Positions 32,902 through 43,917 of a DNA stretch of 64,000 nt are shown here, piece by piece. How positions within the stretch are numbered: the stretch's first letter is position 1; the number at the start of each line of letters is the position of its first letter. Origin of the DNA: Isoetes taiwanensis (Eukaryota > Streptophyta > Lycopodiopsida > Isoetales > Isoetaceae); assembly GCA_021234155.1 (NCBI GenBank), contig JAJEKV010000301.1, positions 190,001-254,000 of the forward strand, written 5' to 3'. The position numbers and the translations under genes were made by a program. The notes beneath the pieces were generated by a model. It ran no database searches, was not told where the DNA came from, and was given only the letters and a program-made list of their open reading frames with translations.

Positions 32902-33153
32902 GAACCCAAGCATGTAGTTAGAACATTGGTTGTTAGACACAGGTATAAGCATGGTTGTGTGCATAATTGATGTTTATCCTAATATATATTGATTGGGTAA
33001 CATGTAAAGAGTGGGGTAACTTAAGATATGCATGGACTGTTATTCTGAATTCTGGCAGCTCATGTTGTAGCCCAATCCTTGATTTGACAGCTGAATGTTT
33101 TTGAATGCTTTCTAAAATGTAAAATGCTTATGTTGTTTACTGTCAAACTGCAG

Positions 33154-34333
33154 GCTCATGACCAAGTTCAACAATTTGATGATAAGGGGGCCTCAAAAAA
33201 TAAGAAGAAACCAGTGGTCAAACTGGCATACAAGAGTATTAGCACTGCAGTTGTGCTGCAACAGGCTGGAATAGTTTTGAAAGACTTCATTTCTCATAAC
33301 TATGAGGCGAGATGGCAAGCACAACAATTCAAAAATTGTTTGGCCACATTTCCTGAATGCTCAATAGTCTGAGTAATTGACTTCGCTGAGAACTACACGT
33401 TCAAGATTCAACAAAAGATTCAGAGCTTGCATTGGAGGAATGACCAATGCACCATTCTGGTCCACATCACCTACAGACATGCTCCTAGAGATGATGCTAG
33501 TCCGTTGAAGGAATCAGAAAGAAAGATAATAAAAGAAACACATTTTTATATTAGCGATGATCGAGAACATGATGTGTTGTTTGTGCAGCATTGTCTAGAT
33601 AAGCATGCTAAATTCCTTATAAAGGAAGGTGCACAAGTAAACAAGCATATCATTTGGTTTTATGGCTGCTCCAGTCAGTTCAAAGGCGCAAGACAATTCT
33701 TATATCTTGGTAGGTCTTTTCAAGCAACCAATGTTCCGATAGAGTGGAATAATTTTGATTCGTATCATGGAAAAGGTATGACACATACAATTTTTATGTA
33801 TTTTTGGTTTGCCCGCTTGTGCTAGGCTGTTTGATTAGGCTGTTGTACAATTCTCTTGTGAACTTCAAAATGTTCAAGTTCTTAGTTGGTTTGTTTGTTT
33901 TTCTTAGTTGAGAAGGGATTTCAGATATAGAAATGCCACTCTATCTGGTCTGAGATAACATGGTCTGAGTGAACATGGTCATAGTAAACATGGTGAACAT
34001 ATTTTATGGCACAGCCCAGGGTCATTTCATTGTTTTGTGATTGCATGTTATAGGACAACCTTCACATTTTCACATATCTATGATAGAGGAATTAAGTTAA
34101 ACTTTTCAATATGTGCCAGCACGTTTGCTTGGTAAACATAATTTCTAATTTTTTCTTTTTCTTTTACAGGAGAACATGATGGAGCAGGAGCAGTGATAAA
34201 GAGCTCAATGACATTTGAAATGCTCAAAAGGGATTCTGTACCATTGCGAAATGCTCATGATGCTGTGGTCTTTTTGCGTCAACACTTTAGTAATTGCCAA
34301 CATCTTGAAAACAAGTCTACATTTAAGATGTAA
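33154..34333 (+). pseudogene. DDE-transposase-like gene, C-terminal half (copy 1)
   Basis: The first exon (33154-33775) follows TGTCAAACTGCAG. It carries VIDFAENY (first acidic residue), SLHWRNDQCTILVHITYRH, IIWFYGCSSQFKGARQF and EWNNFDSYHGKG. A GT-AG intron (33776-34169) splits the HGKG-EHDG motif exactly. The second exon (34170-34333) continues EHDGAGAVIK and ends at TAA. The order 'DF.ENY ... HW...Q.T ... SDG...QFK.R ... HGKG..DG.G..K' is that of a DDE/RNase-H-fold transposase family I know mainly as unnamed proteins in cnidarian and arthropod genomes. The second catalytic position reads FYG instead of SDG, and a TGA interrupts the frame just before VIDFAENY, so this copy is dead. Confidence 0.6.
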
Positions 34334-34488
34334 ACCTCTGTCACTACCTAACATGCAGCAACCAACCTCCACCTACTACAACCTGCTTACTCTACAATAA
34401 CCGACCACATTTTGCATTTCCTAGAATTCTATTTTTTAAAGATCATGCTGTACATACAAAATAATCATTACAAGTTACAAAATCTAGC

Positions 34489-36195
34489 ATTGTACCTGAT
34501 CAAATTGTTCAACTTGGTCAACAACCTCCAATTAGAAAGGAGATAAAATAAGCATGGAACAATAAAGAGAGCATCTAAGGAATTACTTACAAAGTTAGGA
34601 ATTAGCAAGGAACCTGATCAAATGTCTTCCAATCAATCATGTATTGCTCTTTCTTCTCTTTTGGACAAACAGGGAGTTTTGAAGGGCCGCACTTCTTACA
34701 TTGGAGCAGTAGGCATTCATGCTTGTACCATTCCTCAATTTCAGCCTTAGGACAAGTTAAAGACCTCCACAACTCACTAGACTAGTAGACATGTAAGTAC
34801 TACTCTTAGCTAAACAACATGTCCCGGGGCCACATACAACACAATTGCATGTGCAATCTGCACCATGAATCCTGGAATCATTCCTCATTTTGTTAATTGC
34901 TAACCTGATGTAATCCATTTTCATGTGATGAACACAACAACATGTCTCTCGATCTTTTATCTTCCTCACAAATTCTGGTTTCAAAGCTTCAAATGCTGTC
35001 AACGAGATATTAAGCTCAGCATGGTCTCACTTGAAATGCCGAAAGAAAGACACCTGCATAAGAAAAAATACAATGATCATTAATTCACAATGATCATTAA
35101 TTCACAAAATAATTACGATCTAAAACAATGAGATATTACCTAAGTCTCTTCCAAGAAATGCAAAGGATGAAGCACCTTCTGCTTATGTGCAATCCTTATT
35201 TTCAAGACATCCTTCTTGTTGGGTGAAACCTGGTATTGTCAGTCCAATAATCTACAACTATTTTCCTAATCTCATCTGAGAATCTATCACTCCTAACTCT
35301 TCTTGTAAATATAGACCATGGTCTTTCACCTTGTTCAGCGAAGACTCTTCTATTTCTTGCCGTACTTACGATGCTTCTACTCAAGTTAAATGTTCTAGAC
35401 ATAGCTGAATAATTGATGTTAGGATCGACAAGGTAAACCATAGCACCGGATCTAGCTCACAATACGTCAGTCTTCCTTGCAAACTTGTGTGATTCAAACG
35501 ATTCCACAACTTTTTTTACCGTTTTCTAATCAGTAATAGCATTTTCATCAAGAAGATTGAGTTTTCTAGCAACATTAGAAGATACCTCGGCCTTGTCTGC
35601 AGGATGAAGGCCTCCACACATTTCTTCCACTGCTTTCTTGACAGAATCAGCTAGCTTCTTGGTCAATTGTTGCTTTCTTCGACTGCTTGGCCGGTGAATG
35701 ATTTTCTTTGTTAGCATGGGCAATAACTCTATTCTTTTGTCTCCAATTCCACTTCTTTTCAGCTTGAAGGCGCTTCCTTTCAGCATCACAATTGCAATTG
35801 TTATTGCAATTGACAGTTTCATTGAATAGACCATCATTATGAGCACGTTCAGCACCAAAGACACCATTATTTTCATCACCCATTTCGTAATCAGAAGGTC
35901 TAGGGTTACGCCTAAGGTTAGAATTGGTTGTTTGATGAAGAATCGATTGTGCCAAATTGGAGCAAACACCACTAAATTCAGCAGTTAGCTCTTCGTAATG
36001 GTGAAGATTGGAGAACAAGTCACTAAAATTCAATGTTGAACCGGTTCTAGCAATAGACTCAGAGAAAGATCGTGCCCAATCCATTGCTCTCCACTGTCTT
36101 GTAATCAGGCCTAAACTCAAAAGGATATGGCCATTCAACCCAAAATTTCCCGCTGAATGCAACTGAAGCCCACAGGATTTTACCGCTGAATGCAA
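34489..36195 (-). pseudogene. DDE-transposase-like gene, N-terminal half (copy 2)
   Basis: On the minus strand: a Met at 36195; an Asn/Cys-rich linker with basic KRLQAEKKWNWRQKNR; then SVKKAVEEMCGGLHPADKAE (about 35640-35580); an HTH-like segment with YSAMSRTFNLSRSIVSTARN near 35400; EIRKIVVDYWTDNTRFHP; and, after an intron near 35060-35145, the Cys-rich RETCCCVHHMKMD and CTCNCVVCG (34970-34830). Frames then shift to EWYKHECLLLQCKKCG and end near VDQVEQF (34520). Block by block this parallels copy 3 (58149-59873). It has frameshifts and stops. It starts about 450 bp inside the CACTA-type end at 36642 and reads inward, so it probably belonged to that element. Confidence 0.6.
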
Positions 36196-36419
36196 CTAAA
36201 GCCCTTCGAATTGATGACATGGCTGCAAAAATTTCCAATCCAGGAGCTCCAAACCGCTCTAGATCATTCTTGCTTTAGCTTTCCCACTGCAAGGTGATGG
36301 GCGAAAAAACAATGAAGGGTGGTGAAGGGTAACGGGTGATGGGCATGGAAGTCTCCAGCACATATTCAGCACGTACGTCCAGGACGTGCTAAATTGCTAG
36401 GGTCTAGCATTTTTGGACC

Positions 36420-36642
36420 CCTCACTAAATATGATGACGATTATTCTAACTATTTAACTAACTAATGTTCTGACTAAATAAATGACTAAGATCTGACTAA
36501 TGGTCTGACGATTATTCCGACTTAAAACTGTCACATAAAACTCGTTAGTTCTTTCGTCAGATACAACAGCCTGGGCACTTGCCCGTTTTATGGAGGTTGT
36601 CTGACGAATATGATGATGTGTAGCCATCATTCTCTTGTAGTG
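36420..36642 (-). mobile_element. CACTA-type terminus, right end
   Basis: The reverse complement of 36627-36642 is CACTACAAGAGAATGA, the same 16 bp as the end at 14105. The 200 bp inside it carries repeated TCTGAC / GTCAGA and CTGACGA words. The flank is GGG. The element extends to lower coordinates, where the minus-strand transposase-like gene starts. Confidence 0.72.
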
Positions 36643-37150
36643 GGGGTCCAACACTCTACACATGGAGTGACTTGGGCAGCTTTAGACTCGAGCTCCTTTC
36701 TAGATATCCTGGCAATAGGGACTGTCAATGTGGTAGCTAAGTCAATTTCTATTGGAAAGACAACAAATTTAGGTCAAGGTTTACGCCTCTGGCATGAGAA
36801 GAGGTGATGTACCAATATTTGAGCTTGTGTTGCTATGCTGAGGGTCTAGATGACTATAAGAAAGGAATGTTCTTGAACACTTCTATCCAGGAATAAGGCA
36901 TCAAATTTGAGCTGAGAGAAGGACTTGCGAGGTTCCAATGGGGTATTGCTTCTATTTATAAGCAAATCCTAGTTTGAAAAATAAAATTTAGGGTTTCAGC
37001 AATTTTTGGTCATTTTAAAGTGGAGTTTGACATTTCTAGCATGTCTAATGTTCCTATTTCAACAAATAAGTTCCTAGCTAGTGGTCCTATTGCAACAAAT
37101 TTTAGGTGATTTAGAACTGTCTACCTCAAGTTATGAAGGTTCAAAATTTT
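36643..37150. other. No recognisable gene
   Basis: No domain-bearing frame and no clear repeat. This is the flank of the CACTA-type end. Confidence 0.45.
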
Positions 37151-37152
37151 GA

Positions 37153-37547
37153 CTACTCACACAGTGCGCCAAAGGCTGGAGCTAAAATTTAGGTAGGGCT
37201 CTCGGCGCACTCCGTGAGTAGCAAGACCTTATTCAAGTCCTAGATGACTCCAAAATCTTGATATGAGGGCTCATACAGTGCGCCAGAGGCTTGAGCTAAA
37301 ATTTAGGTAGGGGTCCAGGTGCACCCTGTGAGGAGTCACTCATTCTTGACTCTATTTTATGTTTTCTAGACACTTTCTTAGGGGTATGACAGGTTTTCCT
37401 GGCTTAGATTTTGATTTTAAGCCTAGATATCCCATTAGATTACACTAATTTGCTATATTTTAGGTGAACTATGCTCGACTACTCACACAACGCGCTAGAG
37501 CATGGAACTAAAATCTAGATAAGGCCCCAGGCGCACTCTGTGAGTAG
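37153..37547. repeat. Three copies of a ~70-bp hairpin unit
   Basis: Units at 37153-37221, about 37270-37334 and 37479-37547 each have arms of the type CTACTCACACAGTGCGCC and GGCGCACTCYGTGAGTAG around a loop with GAGCTAAAATTTAGGTAGG. The first unit's arms match at 16 of 18 positions. The loop is also partly self-complementary (CTAAAATTTAG). They look like small MITE-like hairpins or structured transcript modules. Confidence 0.82.
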
Positions 37548-37610
37548 TCACTTTCTAGTAGCCAAAATTTTCAAGTTTTATTAAAATTTCAAATTCATTT
37601 TTCACTTACT

Positions 37611-38257
37611 GGGTAAAAGCATGTTAGGGTGTACCACTTTTGGAACCTGCAAAAGTACATACACTAGGTGGGCGAAAGCATGCTACGGTGTACCACTTTT
37701 GGAACCCTCAAAAGTACCTACACTAGGTACTTTTAAAACTGGTACTTTCTGTTTTTTCTTTCCATTAAAATCAATTCAAAAATTTTGAATTGAAGGTCAA
37801 TAACATGTTAATCTATAGTATTAGAGGATCACAATACTATTAGAGATTAAAATGAATGAATCAACTCTCAAAATTATTATATATTGAGACATTTACGCAA
37901 GTTCCCAGTACCCAGTGCTGGGTACTTTTCTGGGTAGTTTTGCACTCCCTAAAAAGAACTTTAGATGGTACACCCTAGCATGCTTTCACCCAGGTACTTC
38001 AGAACTGGGTACTTTCTCATTTTTATTTTCATTAAAACTAGTACAAAAGTCCAAAATAAAAGTCAAGGACGCATTAATATTCAAAGTTAAGATAAAGATA
38101 ATGCTACTGGAGACCAAAATATATATAAAAGTTCTAGAGTGTACCTTTTATTGAGATATTACACAAGTACCCAGTACCCAGTCCTGGGTACCTTTTTAGG
38201 TACTTTTTTGGTCACTAAATAATAGTTTTTAAGGGACACCCTAACATGCTTTTACCC
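37611..38257. mobile_element. MITE-like element with duplicated inverted ends
   Basis: 37611-37632 and 38236-38257 are exact 22-bp inverted repeats beginning GGGTAAAAGCATG. Both ends are flanked by TACT, a possible 4-bp target duplication. A second, diverged pair of the same ends sits inside (about 37674-37698 and 37966-37990), and the interior repeats CCAGTACCCAGTRCTGGGTA, a palindrome. No coding frame is present. The form is that of a non-autonomous DNA transposon that has gained a second set of termini. Confidence 0.75.
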
Positions 38258-38588
38258 TACTACTATTAGCTTAGCTCTTTTACACTACTGATGGGAAAGA
38301 AATTTCTCCCTGCCCATTTCTCGAGGTTAATGCTTGGGATTTCAACTCCAAGACTGAAGATCTAGACTGTCCAAGATCATTGATCTGATACGACTATAAC
38401 GTCCCCTGCCCATATACGATGCTCCCATCATACAGAACTGGAGTTCATCCCTCCTGTCAATGCCCTTGCTGACATGAGACCGTCCACCTAACATTAGATC
38501 CTTGCTAACAGACAAGAATCCAATGGGAAAGAATGGACGTGTCATTCATCCCGTCTCCCTTGGAACCTACCTAGCTGCGGAAGCACAT
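38258..38588. other. Spacer between MITE and gypsy element
   Basis: No recognisable gene or repeat. Confidence 0.4.
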
Positions 38589-40969
38589 TCCCTAAACAAG
38601 AAAAAACTGTCTGCCAAAAATTATCTGCCAAATGAAGTGGGATGATTGGTTTTTGTTGGGAACAACTGCAAACAATGCTCAAGGGAGTCCAAAAGATGCT
38701 TACAAAAGTCAGAGGCAAATAGTTGACTAGAGCTAGGTGAAAAACAGCTCCCTGACTGGGTCAATTTTGGGTCAATAACCCTGGCAGAGAGCTAAAATTT
38801 GCAGATGAGAATTTATGAGGATATTTTTTGAGTTTCTTTCTTTGACACTTTCAACCTAACCTAGAGGACACGTGCATCATGTAGAGACAACAGCAAGTAT
38901 GCAATAATGTGTACAAATGCCATATTTATGGATTTTTTGTGACAGACTGTAACAGAGTTGAAAAGGATGCTTTGGATTGTGATTTTACATGACTTTTTAG
39001 CTCTTGAATGATGGAGATGGCCTATAAGAGATAAAAAACAAGCTCTAGATGATTAAAATCTAGTATGAAACGCTATTTTACTAGACCTTTTTTGGTTTTT
39101 TGAGGAGTTTATGACTGTCCTAATGATGCAGTATTGAACAAGCACTTCAGGCTGAGATTTTAGCTAAAGAATAACTTATACAAACCACAGTTGCGTTTCT
39201 TGTTGAGATTCAAACACTGCTACAGCACAAATTGAACCAGCAAGGCTTGATCTTCAGGAATAGCAAACATGATCTTCACCAACTTCAAATTTTCATTCAA
39301 AGGAGCCTTCAAGAATTACACTGAGAGAATTTCCCAGCAATTTGACATGGGGAAATTCATAGAATGAAAGAAACAAAGGTAATACATATCTTCAAATGAT
39401 AATAAAGGACTTTATTGCACCAGATCTTCAAGAAATCTGACACAAGGAGGCATTACAGGGCAAGCAGAGGTCATTCCCAACAGTAGTATGCTGGATTAAA
39501 TCACTCAAGGCGCTGGGGTGCTCGAAAAAACTCTGAAACCTCCATGAGCTCTTAAATTTGACAATTTCCGGTCAGTTCTTGATAAGGCAGATCGGTTTTT
39601 GCCTCTTCCGCCTATAAATGCCTTCTTGATCTGCAAGTCAATCGGTTGTGGTGTAGCAATCATGATTTCTCCCTTAAAGTGAAGTCCCCTTTTCGAATAA
39701 TCCCCTTTATCGTGGCCTTGCTCTTGTCTGACATTAATAAATGAGTTCTCAACCATTTTTAGCGAGATTCTTGGCATCAAAGGGCTAAATCCGGCCGGTT
39801 TAATCATGATTTGCCAGTTGGTTGGGCTAATTTTCCGGATCTTGCCATTATTCTAGGGTTCTTCTCGAAAACGGATATATCCCACAGGCATTTGGTGAAA
39901 AATGGGCTTGGTTCCACGCGGCTGAATATGGTTGGTTGGGGCGTGACAAGGATTTCTGGGGGGTAATTTTGAGCCAAATGTTAGCACAACTAGGGTAGGG
40001 CACGCATCCCGAGAACCACTAAAACTAGGGCTTGATGTGGTCAAAATGAGAATCTTTGACCACCATTTTGCATGATTTTTCATGGGCTTTCAGATGGAAA
40101 AAACAAATTTTGGAAATAAGCAATCTCATTTTTGGGCCTTTTTTCCATGGTGTACAAGGACATGTGGCACATGGGTGATGACTAGGCAAATGCTGATGAT
40201 GTGGCATGGTGAGGTGGAAGACAAGGTGTCAAAGAAATTTTCCCTAGGTAAAATCTTGATGAAGTGTAACAAGGTGTGGGTGACACGTGTTGGGTGAGTT
40301 GGCGATGATGTGGATGATGTGTGTATGACTTTGAAGGTGAGGTGGCACTAGACATTTACTTCTTTCGACTAGTCAACTTTGGGCCTTTGTGATTTGATCT
40401 TTGACCCATACTTTGGTCTTGAATTGGTCATGTAATGGACTAGTAGAGCTTCTCTCCTCTTTCTTTTTCTTTTTTAGAGAGAGTCAGTGTGCTCCTATTG
40501 ACTTGTCAAGTGCATGGTCATGGATTATGATGTGTGTGTGTGATGTATATGGTGCATACGTATGAAATATGTGGTGTGCGAGATTTTGCCCTAGGGACAA
40601 AACTTTGAGCCATGGTCATGTGAAGAATGAAATGAGGAATGGGCATGAAGAATGAGTATAGATGTGAGCAATGCCTTCTTGAGCCAATATCTTTAAGATA
40701 GTGTGAAAATCTCAAAAGGTGCCAAGACAACATACTTCTTTTGGGGTCTTCTCTTCTTGACTTCCTTTCCAACCTTTGACTCAAGTCTTGCTTACTTTTG
40801 CTAACTTGAATGCTCCATTGAATGTTCTCCATTGGTCTTCAACTTGATGTAAAGATTTGTCTTCATACCTAAACAACGAGCTCCAAATAGAAATGCCTTG
40901 CAAATGTGTTTTGGTCTTTTTGTGTTTTCTTGTGAAGTTGCTCTTACATGCTGCCACAAGGTGGCAGCA
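38589..40969 (-). repeat. Gypsy 3' LTR (left copy)
   Basis: About 2.38 kb and colinear with 47738-50099 throughout, with small indels such as an extra ATTATCTGCC near 38620. Its minus-strand start is a perfect inverted repeat, TGCTGCCAC / GTGGCAGCA (40949-40969). Frames inside it recur in both LTRs and have no domain. Confidence 0.92.
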
Positions 40970-40974
40970 TCATG

Positions 40975-42270
40975 CTAAACAAACAGAGGGAGTGTGGAGT
41001 GGAGATGGTGTTCTTCAAATGAGCTTGCCAATGTGGTAGAATGGTTGGCAGCAGTTAGGGAGGAGGCTTGTGTGCATAGGGAGCAAGGGTGTTGCCAGTA
41101 CCTCTTCAAGTGAAGGATATTGAAAGGATTTGGCAGTTCCTGGCCATCAGTGAGATCCTTGAGCCAATAAGACTCCTTACCAGCCTCACCAATGATTTCA
41201 TAGGGTCCTTCCCACAAATTCTCAAACTTCCCTGCAACTTTCTCTCTGGCCTTGTTCCATTTCAGCACGAGTTCTCCTATCTTCATGGTACCTTGTAATC
41301 TGTGAGCAGCTTTGAATGCTGCCACATCCTTAGCTTTCTTCAGCAAGACTGCATTTTCAGCATCATACCTGTGCTCCTCAAGTTGCATCAACCTAATAAA
41401 CCTGTCTTGCAGAGCATCTTCCATTTTGAGGTTAATAATATGTGCCATTCTTAAAGAAGGCAACTCTAATTCTATAGGTAAGACAGCTTCAATGCCATAA
41501 ACCAAACTAAATGGGGTATGCTTGGTGGCATGCTTTATAGTAGTTCTGTAGGCCCATAATGCATCAGTTAATCTCAAATGCCAGTCTTCTTTGGATATGC
41601 TTACTGCTTTTTGCAGAATTGACTTAAGTACCTTGTTTGTTGACTCTGCTTGACCATTTCCTTGGGGATAATATGCTGAACTCTTTGTGTGTTTGATCTT
41701 GAGGGTGCAGAGTAGCTGCTCAATCACTTCATTGACAAATTGTGAACCTCTATCTGATATTAGCTTCAAGGGGATGCCAAATCTGGCACAGATATTTTCA
41801 TGAAGGAATATGGCTGTTGTTAGGGCATTTGCTTGTCTCAATGGCACTGCTTCTGCCCATTTTGTGAAATAATCTGTGGCTACCAGTATAAATTCATGCT
41901 GAGCAGAAGAAGGAGGATCTATAGGCCCTATAAAGTCCAATCCCCAGACTTGAAAGGGTCCTGGAGATATTATGGCTGTCAGTGGAGCAGGCTGGAGGAT
42001 TCTCTTTCCAAATATCTGGCATTTGTGGCAACTTCTAATGTTTTCAAAGCAGTCTTTGAATATTGAAGGCCAATAGTAACCTGACCTGAGTATCTTTTTG
42101 GCAATTGTGTCTGCAACAAAGTGACCTCCACACACACCCTCATGACATGCCTTTAAAACCAACTCTGCTTCAAACTTGTCCACACACCTTAGCAAGACAC
42201 CCTCTTTGTTTACCCTGCATAAAACATCACCAATTAGCCTAAATTTCTTGACCTTGTCCTTGAATCTCAT
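40975..42270 (-). CDS. Gypsy integrase
   Basis: This 431-residue segment starts just after a single in-frame TAG that separates it from RT, so it is naturally part of the same polyprotein. An HHCC zinc finger is seen near residues 43-87 (HEGVCGGH, then CHKCQ). The catalytic DDE triad is complete: WGLDFIGPI, LISDRGSQF, and YYPQGNGQAESTNK. A conserved ALWAYRTTIK block and a GP-E-I 'WEGPYEI' domain follow near residues 375-385. No chromodomain is present. The stop codon lies only 5 bp from the 3' LTR, leaving no room for a normal polypurine tract. Confidence 0.9.
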   Translation of the reverse strand: MRFKDKVKKFRLIGDVLCRVNKEGVLLRCVDKFEAELVLKACHEGVCGGHFVADTIAKKILRSGYYWPSIFKDCFENIRSCHKCQIFGKRILQPAPLTAIISPGPFQVWGLDFIGPIDPPSSAQHEFILVATDYFTKWAEAVPLRQANALTTAIFLHENICARFGIPLKLISDRGSQFVNEVIEQLLCTLKIKHTKSSAYYPQGNGQAESTNKVLKSILQKAVSISKEDWHLRLTDALWAYRTTIKHATKHTPFSLVYGIEAVLPIELELPSLRMAHIINLKMEDALQDRFIRLMQLEEHRYDAENAVLLKKAKDVAAFKAAHRLQGTMKIGELVLKWNKAREKVAGKFENLWEGPYEIIGEAGKESYWLKDLTDGQELPNPFNILHLKRYWQHPCSLCTQASSLTAANHSTTLASSFEEHHLHSTLPLFV

Positions 42271-42285
42271 GTTTTGGCTCAGGCT

Positions 42286-43905
42286 CTAATTTTTTGGCAG
42301 CTCTCCTTTTTCAAGGTACTCCCTAATTGCCTGTTGCCAGTCCTCCTCCTCAAGTAGGTTAATTGTAGCCTCCATGTGAGTGCTATCTAGATCCTCCAAG
42401 TCTTCATACTTAAACAAAACATCAGTAAGATAAGAGCCAGGATCCTTAGATTTGAGACTTACCTGAATGTCTATATCATAATCTTGCACTCTGCAAGCCC
42501 ACCTGCATAGCTTGGCTTTTTGTGGCTTCTTTGCAAAGAGTAGGGGCAGTGGATTTTGCTTCATGTACACTTGAGTCTTGCTACTTTGGATTAGGTGTCC
42601 CTGTTTATCAAATAAATACATCAAAGCTGCTGCACTCTTCTCAAGCCTAGCATACCTCATTTCAGTATCAGACCATATTTTGCTGGAGAAAGTTACAATG
42701 TCACCCCCCTGCATTAAGGCAAGGCCTACAGCCTTTTTGGTTACACTCAGGTAGGCTTGGAAGGGCTCAGACATGTTTGGTGGCTTAAGCAAGGTCGATT
42801 TGCAAATGGCCTCAATGATTGCTTCAAAGGAAGCTTGGCATGCTTCTGTCCACTCTACAGGTATGAACTTGCTTTCTTTTTTTGAGAACTTCTTTCCCTT
42901 GGTCAAGTTTGTAATGGGATGAACTGTGTGAGAGAAATGTGGCACATACATCCTCAAGAAGCTTGTCATGCCTAGAAAGCTCTTAACTTGTTTGATAGTC
43001 TTGGGTGGTGTTAAGTTTCTAAGAGCTTGGATCTTGCTTTCTGCAACCTGAATTCGCTGATTTGAGACCTCATGTCCAAGTAGGTTCCCTTTTGAGCAAA
43101 AGAAGACGCATTTCTTAGGATTTAAACTCACTCCTCCCTTCCTGCACAAAGAACAGAGTTGTGTGAGATAGGTCATGTGATCTTTTAGCTTAGTATTGAC
43201 ACAAAGATCATCCAGATAAACTCTGAACAACTTAGGATCCATATCCTTGAAAATGGTGTCCATTGCTCTTTGAAATGTGGCAGATGCATTCATAAGCCCA
43301 AAGGGCATTCTCTTCATAGCAAAAGTTCCCCATGGTATGACAAAAGATGTCTTGGCTTGATCTTCTTCCTTGATATTAATCTGGTTAAAACCTGAGAAAC
43401 CATCAAAAAATGAGTATACCTCCTTTCCTGCAACTGCCTGCAATACTTCCTCAAGGAAAGGTAGAGGATAGCAGTCCTTTATTGTTGCCTTGTTCAAATC
43501 CCTGTAATCAATGCATATCCTTATGGTTTTGTTCTTTTTTTCAACTGGTACAATGCAAGACAGCCAATCAGGGTTAATTATCTCTTTTATAACTCCAGCA
43601 TCCTTCATTTTAAAGAGTTCTTCCCTAATAAGATCTAACAAAGAACTGTTAATTCTTCTAAGTTTTTGCACAACTGGTTTTGATTTTTTTTTTATCTTGA
43701 TCTCAAACTCACAAACACTCTTATCCACTCCCAACAATTCCTTATAATCCCAAGCAAAAACATCATTCCAAGCATTAAAGAGACTTACAAATGCTTCCCT
43801 TTCCTCTTCTTTGAACATGTCTCCTACATATAAGACTCTATCTTCATTGTTTTTTCTTACCTTGATTTCTTTTACCTCTTTTTCAGAGCTGGCATTGATT
43901 ACCAA
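42286..43905 (-). CDS. Gypsy reverse transcriptase with degenerate RNase H
   Basis: A frame of 539 residues, in the same frame as the RNase H upstream (separated by TAA at 43918) and the integrase downstream (separated by TAG at 42286). RT motifs are all visible: IRICIDYRDLNKAT, SFFDGFSGFNQI, MKRMPFGLMNASATFQRAM, and the catalytic VYLDDL (about residues 227-232). After the thumb (FLGMTSFLRMYVPHF) the expected RNase H position has only a partial domain (LALMQGGDIVTFSSKIWSD, MRYARLEKSAAALMYLF), in which the first acidic residue is not evident. This fits the complete RNase H upstream having taken over. Confidence 0.9.
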   Translation of the reverse strand: MVINASSEKEVKEIKVRKNNEDRVLYVGDMFKEEEREAFVSLFNAWNDVFAWDYKELLGVDKSVCEFEIKIKKKSKPVVQKLRRINSSLLDLIREELFKMKDAGVIKEIINPDWLSCIVPVEKKNKTIRICIDYRDLNKATIKDCYPLPFLEEVLQAVAGKEVYSFFDGFSGFNQINIKEEDQAKTSFVIPWGTFAMKRMPFGLMNASATFQRAMDTIFKDMDPKLFRVYLDDLCVNTKLKDHMTYLTQLCSLCRKGGVSLNPKKCVFFCSKGNLLGHEVSNQRIQVAESKIQALRNLTPPKTIKQVKSFLGMTSFLRMYVPHFSHTVHPITNLTKGKKFSKKESKFIPVEWTEACQASFEAIIEAICKSTLLKPPNMSEPFQAYLSVTKKAVGLALMQGGDIVTFSSKIWSDTEMRYARLEKSAAALMYLFDKQGHLIQSSKTQVYMKQNPLPLLFAKKPQKAKLCRWACRVQDYDIDIQVSLKSKDPGSYLTDVLFKYEDLEDLDSTHMEATINLLEEEDWQQAIREYLEKGELPKN

Positions 43906-43917
43906 GATTGGATAGAG

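Noticed and set aside
14105-36642. A single 22.5-kb CACTA element bounded by the two matching 16-bp ends and carrying the GATL gene
   Set aside because: The orientation fits, but the 3-bp flanks (AAC and GGG) do not match, and the interior is a patchwork of unrelated repeats. Two separate insertions of one family are more likely.
39505-40832. Frames inside the gypsy LTR (also mirrored at 48864-49862)
   Set aside because: Both LTRs carry the same frames as passive copies; they have no domain and are LTR sequence.
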